A stretch of DNA of 5,616 nucleotides from Anaerolineales bacterium. Its GTDB lineage: Bacteria; Chloroflexota; Anaerolineae; 4572-78; J111. This document shows, in pieces, positions 1 through 5,116 of the stretch. The DNA lies in contig JAAUSP010000514.1 of the NCBI GenBank assembly GCA_012032575.1, forward strand, positions 1 through 5,616. Reading direction: 5' to 3'. The first letter of the stretch is position 1. Each line of letters opens with the position of its first letter. The notes beneath the pieces were generated by a model. The model searched no databases. It was not told the origin of the DNA and was given only the letters and a program-made list of their open reading frames with translations. A program made the position numbers and the translations under genes.

Positions 1-885
1 TCCACTTTTGCCGGCGTTTACTGGCCAGCGATTTGGCCACAGAAATACTTTCCATATAGCCGACAAAACTGATAGCCAGCGCCGTCGGCAGGAGAAGCTG
101 CCACTGGCGCAACTCAAAAGTAGGCAGGGTCAAGCCGGGCAGCCCGGCCGGGACGTCGGCTACAATTTTGATGTTGGCCTGCGTTTGTAAATCTAACAGC
201 CACACCAGCCCCGTCCCCAGCAGCACAACGACCAATGGTGCGCTCCGGGTCAGGGGACCACCAGGTGTTCGGTCAGGCCCCAACGGTTGAGTTGGCCGCC
301 CAATCCATACTTGAAATAGAGCAGGATTGCTATACTTCCCAGGCCGATGCTCACCGTGACCGGGTTGCTTTCGCTCAGGCGTTGCGCGATATAAAGCAGA
401 AGTTCATAAAGCTGCTCGGTTTGCGGGATGGATACACCGAGCAAGTGCTTGACCTGGCTGAAGCCAATCACAATAGCCGCCGCGCTGGTAAAGCCGGAGA
501 GCACCGGATGGCTGAGAAAATTGACCAGAAAGCCCAACCGGACCAACCCCATAATAGCCTGGATCAGGCCAACCAGCAGAGCCAGGGTCAACACCAGTTG
601 GACATATTGGGCGCTGCCGGGATCGGCCAAAGGGCTGACCCCGCTAATAACCAGCAGCGAGACAATCGCCACCGGTCCAACCGCCAGGGTGCGACTGGTG
701 CCCAGCAATCCATAGATGATAAGCGGGGCAATACTGGCATACAGACCGACCTGGGGCGGCAGTCCGGCCAGCAGGGCATAGGCCATCCCCTGCGGGACCA
801 GCATGATCGTCACGATAATGCCGGCCATCAGGTCGCCCACCAAATCAGCCCGGCGATAATGGAGCAGCCAGTCCAAAATGGACAA
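1..885 (-). CDS. SulP-family anion (sulfate-type) permease, N-terminal half, frameshifted, cut by window edge
   Basis: Inner-membrane transporter of the SulP/SLC26 family, which carries sulfate, bicarbonate or related anions; the substrate cannot be read from sequence. From the TTG at 885 the protein opens with SILDWLLHYRRADLVGDL, then hydrophobic helices with VPQGMAYALLAGLPP and the family signature GLYAS...GTSR (residues about 43-65; the usual Tyr before GLY is Val). The first frame stops at 250-252. The next frame continues the family pattern without a gap: PLVVVLLGTGLVWLLDL, then PTALAISFVGYMESISVAKS and ASKRRQKW, reaching base 1. One missing C in the C-run (plus-strand G-run 253-256) explains the break. 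The C-terminal helices and the STAS domain would lie outside the window. No Shine-Dalgarno precedes the TTG and no ATG is available near it, so the start is uncertain. The family call is firm. Confidence 0.88.
253..256 (-). other. Frameshift site in the SulP gene (apparent loss of one C)
   Basis: The minus strand reads CTGGTGGTCCCCTGACC. With four Cs the frame hits TGA at once. With five it reads LVVPLT and runs directly into the conserved SulP sequence PLVVVLLGTG. Both halves are clean family sequence, so the lesion is either a very recent mutation or a homopolymer error in the assembly. Confidence 0.85.
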
Positions 886-912
886 AAACGGCTGAGCGAT
901 TGACGCTCAGCC
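884..912 (-). terminator. Intrinsic terminator after the rhodanese gene
   Basis: On the minus strand a perfect 9-bp stem, GGCTGAGCG paired with CGCTCAGCC around the 5-nt loop TCAAT (890-912), is followed by G and then TTTTT (884-888). It lies about 67 nt past the rhodanese stop. The T-tract overlaps the TTG proposed as the SulP start, so the hairpin separates the two genes or acts as a gate on SulP transcription. Confidence 0.85.
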
Positions 913-979
913 TTGCGGATATTTGTCGGAGGTCCTGCTACTTCCAGAGTTGCCACTGGATACTCCTCTTCAAGTTGGC

Positions 980-1351
980 TTATTCAACCGGCAGACGAGA
1001 CCGGCTCCATCCAATCATCCCCCCAACCAGATTGGTAACATTGGTAAAGCCGCGACTGGCTAATTGTTCACAGGCAACGTGACTGCGGTTGCCAGAACGG
1101 CAAACACAGATGATGGGGCTATCTTTGGCTAATTCATTGCTCCGCTGTAACAACACGGGCAAGGGCAAAAGCCGAGACCCGCGAATATGACCGTCGTGCT
1201 GGTACTCGTCGGGCGAGCGTACATCTACCAGCACAACCGGCTCTTGCTTTTGCAAGCGCTGGTGCAGTTCCTGAGGGGTGATGGTTTGAATTTTAGGGGT
1301 TTGCCGGGCCGAGGGCGCTGTAGATCGTTGACCAAATAAGCTTTGTAACAT
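980..1351 (-). CDS. Single-domain rhodanese (sulfurtransferase)
   Basis: Small cytoplasmic sulfurtransferase of the rhodanese superfamily, moving sulfane sulfur through a cysteine persulfide to an acceptor such as a thiol or cyanide. From the chosen start it is 123 residues, a typical size for a single-domain member. VVLVDVRSPDEYQHDGHIRGS is the usual CH2A-like strand and helix, and CRSGNRS (Cys84) is the complete six-residue active-site loop plus following Ser, so it should be active. The C-terminal pattern GFTNVTNLVGGMIGW is classic. There is no signal peptide. The ATG at 1351 is preferred because GGAG lies 8 nt upstream (1360-1363). An in-frame ATG at 1372 adds seven residues but has no ribosome site. 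The gene sits alone between an 11-bp repeat array and an intrinsic terminator, suggesting its own regulated transcript. Physiological donor and acceptor are unknown. Confidence 0.93.
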   Translation of the reverse strand: MLQSLFGQRSTAPSARQTPKIQTITPQELHQRLQKQEPVVLVDVRSPDEYQHDGHIRGSRLLPLPVLLQRSNELAKDSPIICVCRSGNRSHVACEQLASRGFTNVTNLVGGMIGWSRSRLPVE

Positions 1352-1359
1352 TTGTTTAA

Positions 1360-1363
1360 CTCC
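1360..1363 (-). promoter_or_regulatory. Ribosome binding site deciding the rhodanese start
   Basis: GGAG on the minus strand, 8 nt before the ATG at 1349-1351. The upstream in-frame ATG at 1370-1372 has only pyrimidine-rich sequence ahead of it, so the downstream start is favoured. Confidence 0.6.
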
Positions 1364-1397
1364 GTTGAGCATAGGCTGAAAGGATAGATGAAGAAAA

Positions 1398-1410
1398 GTA
1401 TCAGTTTATA
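1398..1410 (-). promoter_or_regulatory. Possible -10 region of the rhodanese promoter
   Basis: Minus-strand TATAAA (1405-1410) and GATACT (1398-1403) lie just downstream of the 11-bp repeat array, where a -10 box would be expected if an activator bound to the array replaces a -35 element. No good TTGACA match stands at the right distance. TTTACA at 1431-1436 is 20 nt from TATAAA, too far for an unaided promoter. Placement is tentative. Confidence 0.3.
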
Positions 1411-1429
1411 AAATGACTGTAACAAAATT

Positions 1430-1473
1430 TTGTAAAGGCAGAATAAGGTCAGTGTAAGGATTGTGTAAGGGAA
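1430..1473 (-). promoter_or_regulatory. Four tandem 11-bp direct repeats, candidate PhoB/OmpR-type operator
   Basis: Four consecutive 11-mers on the plus strand at 1430-1440, 1441-1451, 1452-1462 and 1463-1473 share TGTAAGG. The third and fourth both begin GTGTAAGG, the first reads TTGTAAAGG, and the second is the most diverged (GAATAAGG). On the minus strand this is CCTTACAC repeated each helical turn. A fifth TGTAAC (1418-1423) follows, 2 nt out of phase. PhoB/PhoP/OmpR-family winged-helix dimers bind 11-bp direct repeats, and such a regulator is encoded immediately upstream. The array overlaps the last codons of the kinase gene and precedes the rhodanese gene, its likely target. Confidence 0.6.
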
Positions 1474-2638
1474 GAAGGGAAATGCTTGTGATGAATTAGA
1501 TCGGTGGGGTGCGTTGCGGATTGGACCAATGGCAGGGTGAAGGTAAAAGTGCTGCCCTGACCAGGGCCGGGACTGGCCGCGGTCAGATCGCCGGCCATAG
1601 CCCAGGCCAGGTGACGCGCAATGGTCAGGCCAATACCGCTGCCGCCGCTGTGGCGTGAACGCGAGCGGTCTACCCGGTAGAAGCGTTCAAAAATGTAGGG
1701 CAGGGCTTCACTGGGATACCCATGCCCGTATCCTGCACTTCGACTCGAGCCAAACCGTCACCGCTGTTGACTTGAACCGTGATGCAGCCGCCATCTGGCG
1801 TATAACGAATGGCATTACCGACCAGATTGATGATGATCTGGGCCACACGGTCTGGGTCGGCATAGACCAAAATTTGAAGTGGGTGTTCGATAACCAGTTC
1901 CAAACACTGAGCCATGGCCTGGGGTTTGAGTTGGGCCACCACCCGTTCGATGATGGGGACGAGATCAAACGTCTCCAGGCGGAGTGAGATTTGGCCCGCT
2001 TCCACCAGCGATAAGGCTTGCAGATCATCCACCAGGCGATGCAGGCGGCGGACCTCCTGCGACATCTGGGCAAAGGTTTCCGGGTCGCCGCTGAAGAGAC
2101 CATCCATCAAGCCTTCCAGGTAGCCTTCCAGGCCGGTCAGCGGAGTACGCAGCTCGTGGGCTACATTGTTAATCAGGGCTACCCGCTGCTGCTCGACTCG
2201 TTCGAGGGCTTCAGCCATCTGGTTAAAGCTGGTAGCAACCAGAGCCAGTTCGGTGCTTGCCGGCACACTTACCCGCTCGCTGTAGCGGCCGCCGGCCATC
2301 CGCTGGCTGGTGGCCGCAAGCTGCCAGAGGGGGCGCAGGATTTCGCGGGCCAGAAACAGGCTGGTCAGCAGACCGGTGACAATAGCGCTGAGGGCGGCAA
2401 TCAGCAGAGAACGGGAAATGGCTTCCCGGTAAAATGTTTCTATCAGGTCGGCAATAGTTCGCTCAACCTCCACGGGAGTTTCGGCCTGGGCTAAAGTTGC
2501 CAGGTGGGGTTGTAACATGGTAGGCATAGTGCGCAGGCTGATGATTTCGCTCACAAACGACAGGGTTAGCACCCCGACCAGAACCACCAGCATGTGCCCC
2601 GCGATGATTTTCCAACGTAACTGCTTCCAGAATTTCAC
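1449..2638 (-). CDS. Sensor histidine kinase of an OmpR-type two-component pair, frameshifted near G1 box
   Basis: Membrane sensor kinase that phosphorylates the response regulator encoded just upstream. Corrected length is about 396 residues. Order: TM1 about 10-30, a short outer loop (31-76), TM2 about 77-97, HAMP linker (98-150), HisKA with phospho-acceptor His161 in NNVAHELRTPL, N box NLVGNAIRYTPDGG (Asn275), and G1 box DTGMGIP (303-309). The frame then derails and stops at 1670. One base over, the protein continues as SEALPYIFERFYRV (F box) and SGGSGIGLTIARHL (G2 box), ends with STFTFTLP and a short tail, and stops at 1449-1451. A missing C near 1713-1715 repairs it. The GTG start overlaps the regulator stop as GTGA, implying translational coupling. 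The small outer loop gives no hint of the signal. If the frameshift is real, the kinase lacks its ATP lid and G2 box and is probably dead. Confidence 0.92.
1713..1715 (-). other. Frameshift site in the histidine kinase gene (apparent loss of one C)
   Basis: The minus strand reads GGTATCCCAGTGAAGCC. With three Cs the frame gives GIPVKPCP and soon stops. With four it gives GIPSEALPYIFERF, which matches the family. Everything downstream in the second frame is intact to a normal C-terminus, so there is no further decay. Confidence 0.87.
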
Positions 2639-3324
2639 CGCCGGACATCCACAAATTTATAGCCAACCCCACGCACCGATTGGATTACGCTTTCGCCGGT
2701 GGCCTGCTCCAACTTGCGGCGCACCTGGCCCACGTACACATCCACCACCCGGTCGGTGCCGTAAAAATCCATGCCCCAGACCAGGTCAATCAACTGCTCG
2801 CGGGTCAGCACCCGGCCGGCATGGCGGGCCAGTTCAAGCAGGACTTTAAACTCGGTGGTGGTCATTTCTAGCAACTGCTCGGCAGTCCAAACTTCGTGGC
2901 GATCGGGGTCAATCGAGAGGTGTTCAAAACGGAGGGTGTTGGTGGCCGGCTCGGTGCTGCGCCGCCGGCGCAGAATCGCCTGCACCCGGGCCACCAGTTC
3001 GCGCGGGCTGAAAGGTTTGGTCAGATAATCATCGGCTCCGATGCGCAGCCCGGCGACCCGGTCAATTTCTTCCGTCCGGGCGGTCAGGATCAGGATGTAA
3101 ACATCCGATTCCTGGCGCAGCCGGGCGGTTACTTCCATGCCGTCTATACCAGGGAGCATCAAGTCCAGAATTATCAGATCAGGCGCTAATTCGCGGGCCA
3201 GGGTCAGGGCCTCGGAACCGTCACCTGCACAGACAACCCGAAAATTTTCGCTCTCCAGGTAGGTGCGGATGACGTTCCGAATACTGATCTCATCTTCGAC
3301 GACAAGAATAACAGGCATGGGCAT
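2635..3324 (-). CDS. OmpR/PhoB-family response regulator
   Basis: DNA-binding response regulator of 229 residues, the normal length for the family. The N-terminal receiver domain (about 4-118) has the acidic pocket EDE (10-12), phospho-acceptor Asp54 in LIILDLMLPGIDG, Thr81 in LILTAR, and Tyr100 and Lys103 in DDYLTKPFSPREL, so all switch residues are present. The C-terminal winged helix (about 127-226) includes TTTEFKVLLELARHAGRVLTREQL, the recognition-helix region VVDVYVGQVRRKLE and the wing IQSVRGVGYKF. The gene overlaps the kinase start by GTGA. The ATG at 3324 lies behind the purine-rich GGGAGAG (11 to 13 nt upstream). A second ATG two codons later is also possible. The 11-bp repeats past the kinase gene are its most likely target in this window. 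The subfamily (for example PhoB, MtrA or BaeR) cannot be settled from sequence. Confidence 0.96.
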   Translation of the reverse strand: MPMPVILVVEDEISIRNVIRTYLESENFRVVCAGDGSEALTLARELAPDLIILDLMLPGIDGMEVTARLRQESDVYILILTARTEEIDRVAGLRIGADDYLTKPFSPRELVARVQAILRRRRSTEPATNTLRFEHLSIDPDRHEVWTAEQLLEMTTTEFKVLLELARHAGRVLTREQLIDLVWGMDFYGTDRVVDVYVGQVRRKLEQATGESVIQSVRGVGYKFVDVRR

Positions 3325-3745
3325 AGATCGCTACTCTCCCTATAATACCTCTGTGGTTTAGCCGGCCTGACTGGGTGAGCAACCCCAACGCCAGTTCGCT
3401 GATCTATCTACTTGCTTGTTTACGTTATTCAGATACCAGCAGTTTCACCTGGCTGTTCAATTCGCCGGAACAAATAAGCCCCAACCGGGTTAGGATTACT
3501 TCGCCTTCTGAGCCAGTTAAGTAAACTAACTCTAAAAGCGAACATGTCTGGCTCTTGGTGGTGGCTTGAGTGAGCCATTTACTCAGTTAGATGGATGACC
3601 CCCAAAATAGTTACACCGACCAACTCAAAGGGAATTAACAACCCTTTTTCTTGCGCCCGCTTTGTCAAGCTAAATGGCGATGACTATCCTGAATTGATGC
3701 GCCAGTATAAAGTGTGTAAAACTACAGCAGAAGAACCGGCAGCGG
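3325..3745. other. 421-base non-coding stretch between the Crp/Fnr gene and the two-component genes
   Basis: No convincing gene on either strand, and the composition is visibly more AT-rich than the flanking genes. It holds a 7-bp inverted repeat GAGCCAG/CTGGCTC (3510-3516 and 3548-3554) whose 31-nt loop includes GTTA/TAAC arms (3516-3519, 3527-3530). It also holds a weak plus-strand hairpin AAAGGG/CCCTTT followed by two Ts (3627-3649), and a minus-strand TATACT (3704-3709) without a good -35. The promoter of the two-component operon should lie here, because the upstream gene ends at 3746. I see no 11-bp repeat array like the one at 1430-1473, so there is no sign of autoregulation through that motif. 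Confidence 0.5.
3342..3347 (-). promoter_or_regulatory. Weak -10-like box upstream of the response regulator
   Basis: TATTAT on the minus strand matches TATAAT at five of six positions, but the hexamer 17 nt upstream (TCAGGC) is a poor -35. It is so close to the ribosome site that the leader would be very short. It is a candidate only, or would need an activator. Confidence 0.22.
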
Positions 3746-4435
3746 CTAAAACTGGGCTTTGGCCGCTAACCCCGCCCGGTCGAGGATAATAATCTGGTGG
3801 CGATTGACCCGGATTAGCCCTTCATCGGCCAAACTGCGCAGGGCGCGGCTAACCATATCGGGAACCGTCCCCAGCCGCGCGGCGATCTCAGCCTGGGTGG
3901 CCCAACGCTGGCGGGGAACGACCGTTTGTTGGTCGTCGGCAAGCTGCATCAATAATAGTTTAGCCAGCCGGGACACAACCGGACGCAGCGACAGGTCTTC
4001 GATGAGGGAAATGGTGTGGAGCAAGCGCCCGGCCAGGGTTTTGATAATCAGCCGGGCCATACAGGGGTTACGATCCAGCAGTTTCAGCAGCGTGGCTTGG
4101 GGGATAGCCCACAGCTCGCATGCTTCCTGGGCGATGAGGCTGGCCGGGTGAACCTGTTCGGCAAAAACCGGGGCAACATTGAGCGGTTGGCCCGGTCCCA
4201 TAAAATCCAGAATTTGTTCGCGCCCATCGCGGGACAGCTTGACCGCTTTGACCCACCCCTGGTGAACCAGGTAAAGATTCTCCGGCGCAGTCCCTTCCAA
4301 AAAGATAATTTCGCCGGGGCTGTACAGGCCCAACTGGGTGGCTGCCAGCAGTTCATTCCAGCCGGTTTGATCCAACACAGTAAACCAGGGGATTTTACGA
4401 AGGTCTATTACCGCCTCAGGGGGATGACCGATCAT
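3746..4435 (-). CDS. Crp/Fnr-family transcriptional regulator, probably not cAMP-responsive
   Basis: DNA-binding regulator of 229 residues, normal for the Crp/Fnr superfamily. An N-terminal cyclic-nucleotide-binding-like beta-barrel (about 15-122; LYSPGEIIFLEGTAPENLYLV, then GREQILDFMGPGQPL) is followed by the dimer helix (about 125-165) and a winged helix-turn-helix (about 178-218; TQAEIAARLGTVPDMVSRALRSL, then GLIRV). The phosphate-binding cassette lacks the Glu and the Arg-Ser pair of cAMP-binding CRP: His96-Pro97 stand where Arg-Ser is expected. There is no FNR-type cysteine cluster (only Cys106 and Cys125), so the effector is unknown. The ATG at 4435 is chosen because AAAGGAG lies 9 nt upstream (4445-4451). 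An in-frame GTG at 4534 would add 33 residues unlike the family that overlap a LuxR remnant in another frame. It is a stand-alone gene, and its targets are unknown. Confidence 0.94.
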   Translation of the reverse strand: MIGHPPEAVIDLRKIPWFTVLDQTGWNELLAATQLGLYSPGEIIFLEGTAPENLYLVHQGWVKAVKLSRDGREQILDFMGPGQPLNVAPVFAEQVHPASLIAQEACELWAIPQATLLKLLDRNPCMARLIIKTLAGRLLHTISLIEDLSLRPVVSRLAKLLLMQLADDQQTVVPRQRWATQAEIAARLGTVPDMVSRALRSLADEGLIRVNRHQIIILDRAGLAAKAQF

Positions 4436-4444
4436 GCGCTGCTG

Positions 4445-4451
4445 CTCCTTT
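4445..4451 (-). promoter_or_regulatory. Strong ribosome binding site of the Crp/Fnr-type gene
   Basis: AAAGGAG on the minus strand with a 9-nt spacer to the ATG at 4433-4435. It fixes the start and argues against the longer GTG start at 4534. Confidence 0.75.
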
Positions 4452-4505
4452 AGCAGCTCAATGATACCTCTCCCCGGCTGGCTGTCAAACCAGAGCAAGC
4501 AATGG

Positions 4506-4625
4506 TCACGAGGCCAGGGGGCTACCCGGCTCACCGGCGAAGCCTACCCCCAAATTGATCGCCTGTAAAGTCGCCTCGGTGCGATTGCGCACATTCAATT
4601 TGCCGAAAATATTGTAAACATGCCG
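4506..4625 (-). pseudogene. 3' remnant of a LuxR/NarL-type (GerE HTH) regulator gene
   Basis: The minus-strand frame from 4625 reads R-HVYNIFGKLNVRNRTEATLQAINLGV and then a short tail to TGA at 4506-4508. This is the recognition helix and last helix of a LuxR-type HTH, where family members read TVKxHVxNIFxKLxVxNRTEA. Homology starts abruptly: the codon before Arg is TAA, and no receiver domain or first HTH helices are found upstream in any frame before the membrane-protein gene ends at 4659. With 38 residues left and no start or ribosome site it cannot be a working regulator. It looks like the scar of a deletion that removed the 5' part of the gene. The tail lies over the region an over-long Crp/Fnr start would occupy. 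Confidence 0.75.
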
Positions 4626-4646
4626 TTACATCCACTACCTCTCTTT

Positions 4647-4658
4647 AGGTATATACCT
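4647..4658. repeat. Perfect 12-bp palindrome next to a stop codon
   Basis: AGGTATATACCT is fully self-complementary and sits directly after the stop of the small membrane-protein gene, at the edge of the LuxR remnant. It could be an operator or a chance palindrome. No T-tract follows, so it is not a terminator. Confidence 0.3.
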
Positions 4659-5051
4659 TCATCTGATTTGCCGGTAAGCCGCCGCGCCAATAAGACCCCA
4701 GAGGAGAGTCCGCCCGGCCATTGCTATCACCGTGCGCAGTTCGTAACTGCCGCCACCGAGCGCGTACAGGCCAAAAGCAATAAAAACCAGCAGCGTGGCG
4801 GCGGCAATGGCCAACGACAGCCAGACAGCCCAGCACTGCCAGCGCCACAGCCCAATACCCGCGCTGACATAGGCAAAACCGGCCAGGAAATTGAACCACA
4901 CCACAAAATCTACGTAATTTCCGGCGGCTTGCCGGGCCGCCTCACTGAACAATACAGCTCCCCCGGAATTGATGGTCAGCAGGCCAAATAGCACTGCAAA
5001 CAGGGCCAGACCCCCAAACCAAAACGGCTGACGCCAACGAAATAAGGTCAT
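4659..5051 (-). CDS. Small four-helix integral membrane protein, function unknown
   Basis: I do not recognise a named family. The protein has 130 residues with four predicted membrane helices (about 9-27, 48-69, 72-96 and 107-127) and small polar ends. Notable features are the aromatic WFNFLAGFAYVSAGIGLWRW spanning the second helix, and a GGGSYELRT turn before the last helix. Neither resembles a catalytic motif. The ATG at 5051 is chosen because AGGAGG lies 6 nt upstream. A longer in-frame reading to 5222 exists but its first 57 residues are the antiparallel-free shadow of the permease gene. The gene lies 65 nt after the FtsX-like permease stop on the same strand, so it may be cotranscribed and could be an accessory membrane partner. 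That link rests only on position. Confidence 0.82.
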   Translation of the reverse strand: MTLFRWRQPFWFGGLALFAVLFGLLTINSGGAVLFSEAARQAAGNYVDFVVWFNFLAGFAYVSAGIGLWRWQCWAVWLSLAIAAATLLVFIAFGLYALGGGSYELRTVIAMAGRTLLWGLIGAAAYRQIR

Positions 5052-5056
5052 TTTAT

Positions 5057-5064
5057 TCCTCCTC
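5057..5064 (-). promoter_or_regulatory. Strong ribosome binding site of the small membrane-protein gene
   Basis: GAGGAGGA on the minus strand, a near-perfect Shine-Dalgarno a few bases before the ATG at 5049-5051. It decides the start against the longer frame. Confidence 0.75.
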
Positions 5065-5084
5065 AATAAAGACGCGCTGACAAG

Positions 5085-5116
5085 TGAGGCGATGAGGCGA
5101 AAAACTTTTTCGCCTC
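5085..5116. repeat. 11-bp perfect inverted repeat plus duplicated octamer after the FtsX-like gene
   Basis: GAGGCGAAAAA (5094-5104) and TTTTTCGCCTC (5106-5116) form a perfect inverted repeat around one base, directly after the permease stop codon (5117-5119). As RNA it would fold as a GC-rich 6-bp base with an A/U-rich upper stem. The octamer TGAGGCGA is tandemly repeated at 5085-5092 and 5093-5100, so the minus-strand RNA has two alternative 3' arms (CGCCTC) for the stem. No T-run follows on either strand, so it is not a standard terminator. It may act as an RNA stability or attenuation element between the two genes. Confidence 0.5.

Noticed and set aside
235..903. Long plus-strand open frame (222 codons) opposite the SulP gene
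   Set aside because: Its product is a low-complexity Gln/Asp/His/Arg-rich sequence with no motif, and the opposite strand encodes clear SulP sequence. It is an antisense shadow.
1422..1433. Palindrome ACAAAATTTTGT as a separate operator
   Set aside because: It arises where the first unit of the 11-bp array meets the out-of-phase fifth half-site in AT-rich DNA, so it is better read as part of that array.
2018..2494. Plus-strand open frame of 158 codons
   Set aside because: It lies wholly opposite the histidine kinase gene and has no recognisable domain or ribosome site.
3627..3649. Terminator-like hairpin AAAGGG/CCCTTT on the plus strand
   Set aside because: The stem is short and weak, and there is no plus-strand gene to terminate.
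3595..3789. Plus-strand 64-codon frame in the non-coding stretch, the only frame there not opposite a gene for most of its length
   Set aside because: No ribosome site, no family I recognise, and its end runs antisense into the Crp/Fnr gene. A relic of a gene cannot be excluded but is not supported.
4016..4453. Plus-strand open frame of 145 codons
   Set aside because: It is the antisense of the Crp/Fnr gene, with Gln/Gly-rich composition typical of a shadow frame.
4436..4534. 33-residue N-terminal extension of the Crp/Fnr protein from a GTG
   Set aside because: The extension is unlike Crp/Fnr N-termini and overlaps the LuxR remnant in another frame. The ATG at 4435 has a near-ideal Shine-Dalgarno.
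4551..4602. 8-bp inverted repeat CAAATTGA/TCAATTTG upstream of the Crp/Fnr gene, considered as an autoregulatory site
   Set aside because: The arms are 36 nt apart, far wider than a Crp/Fnr box, and both lie in the LuxR remnant coding sequence.
4620..4991. Plus-strand open frame of 123 codons
   Set aside because: It is antisense to the small membrane-protein gene, Pro/Gln-rich, and has no ribosome site.
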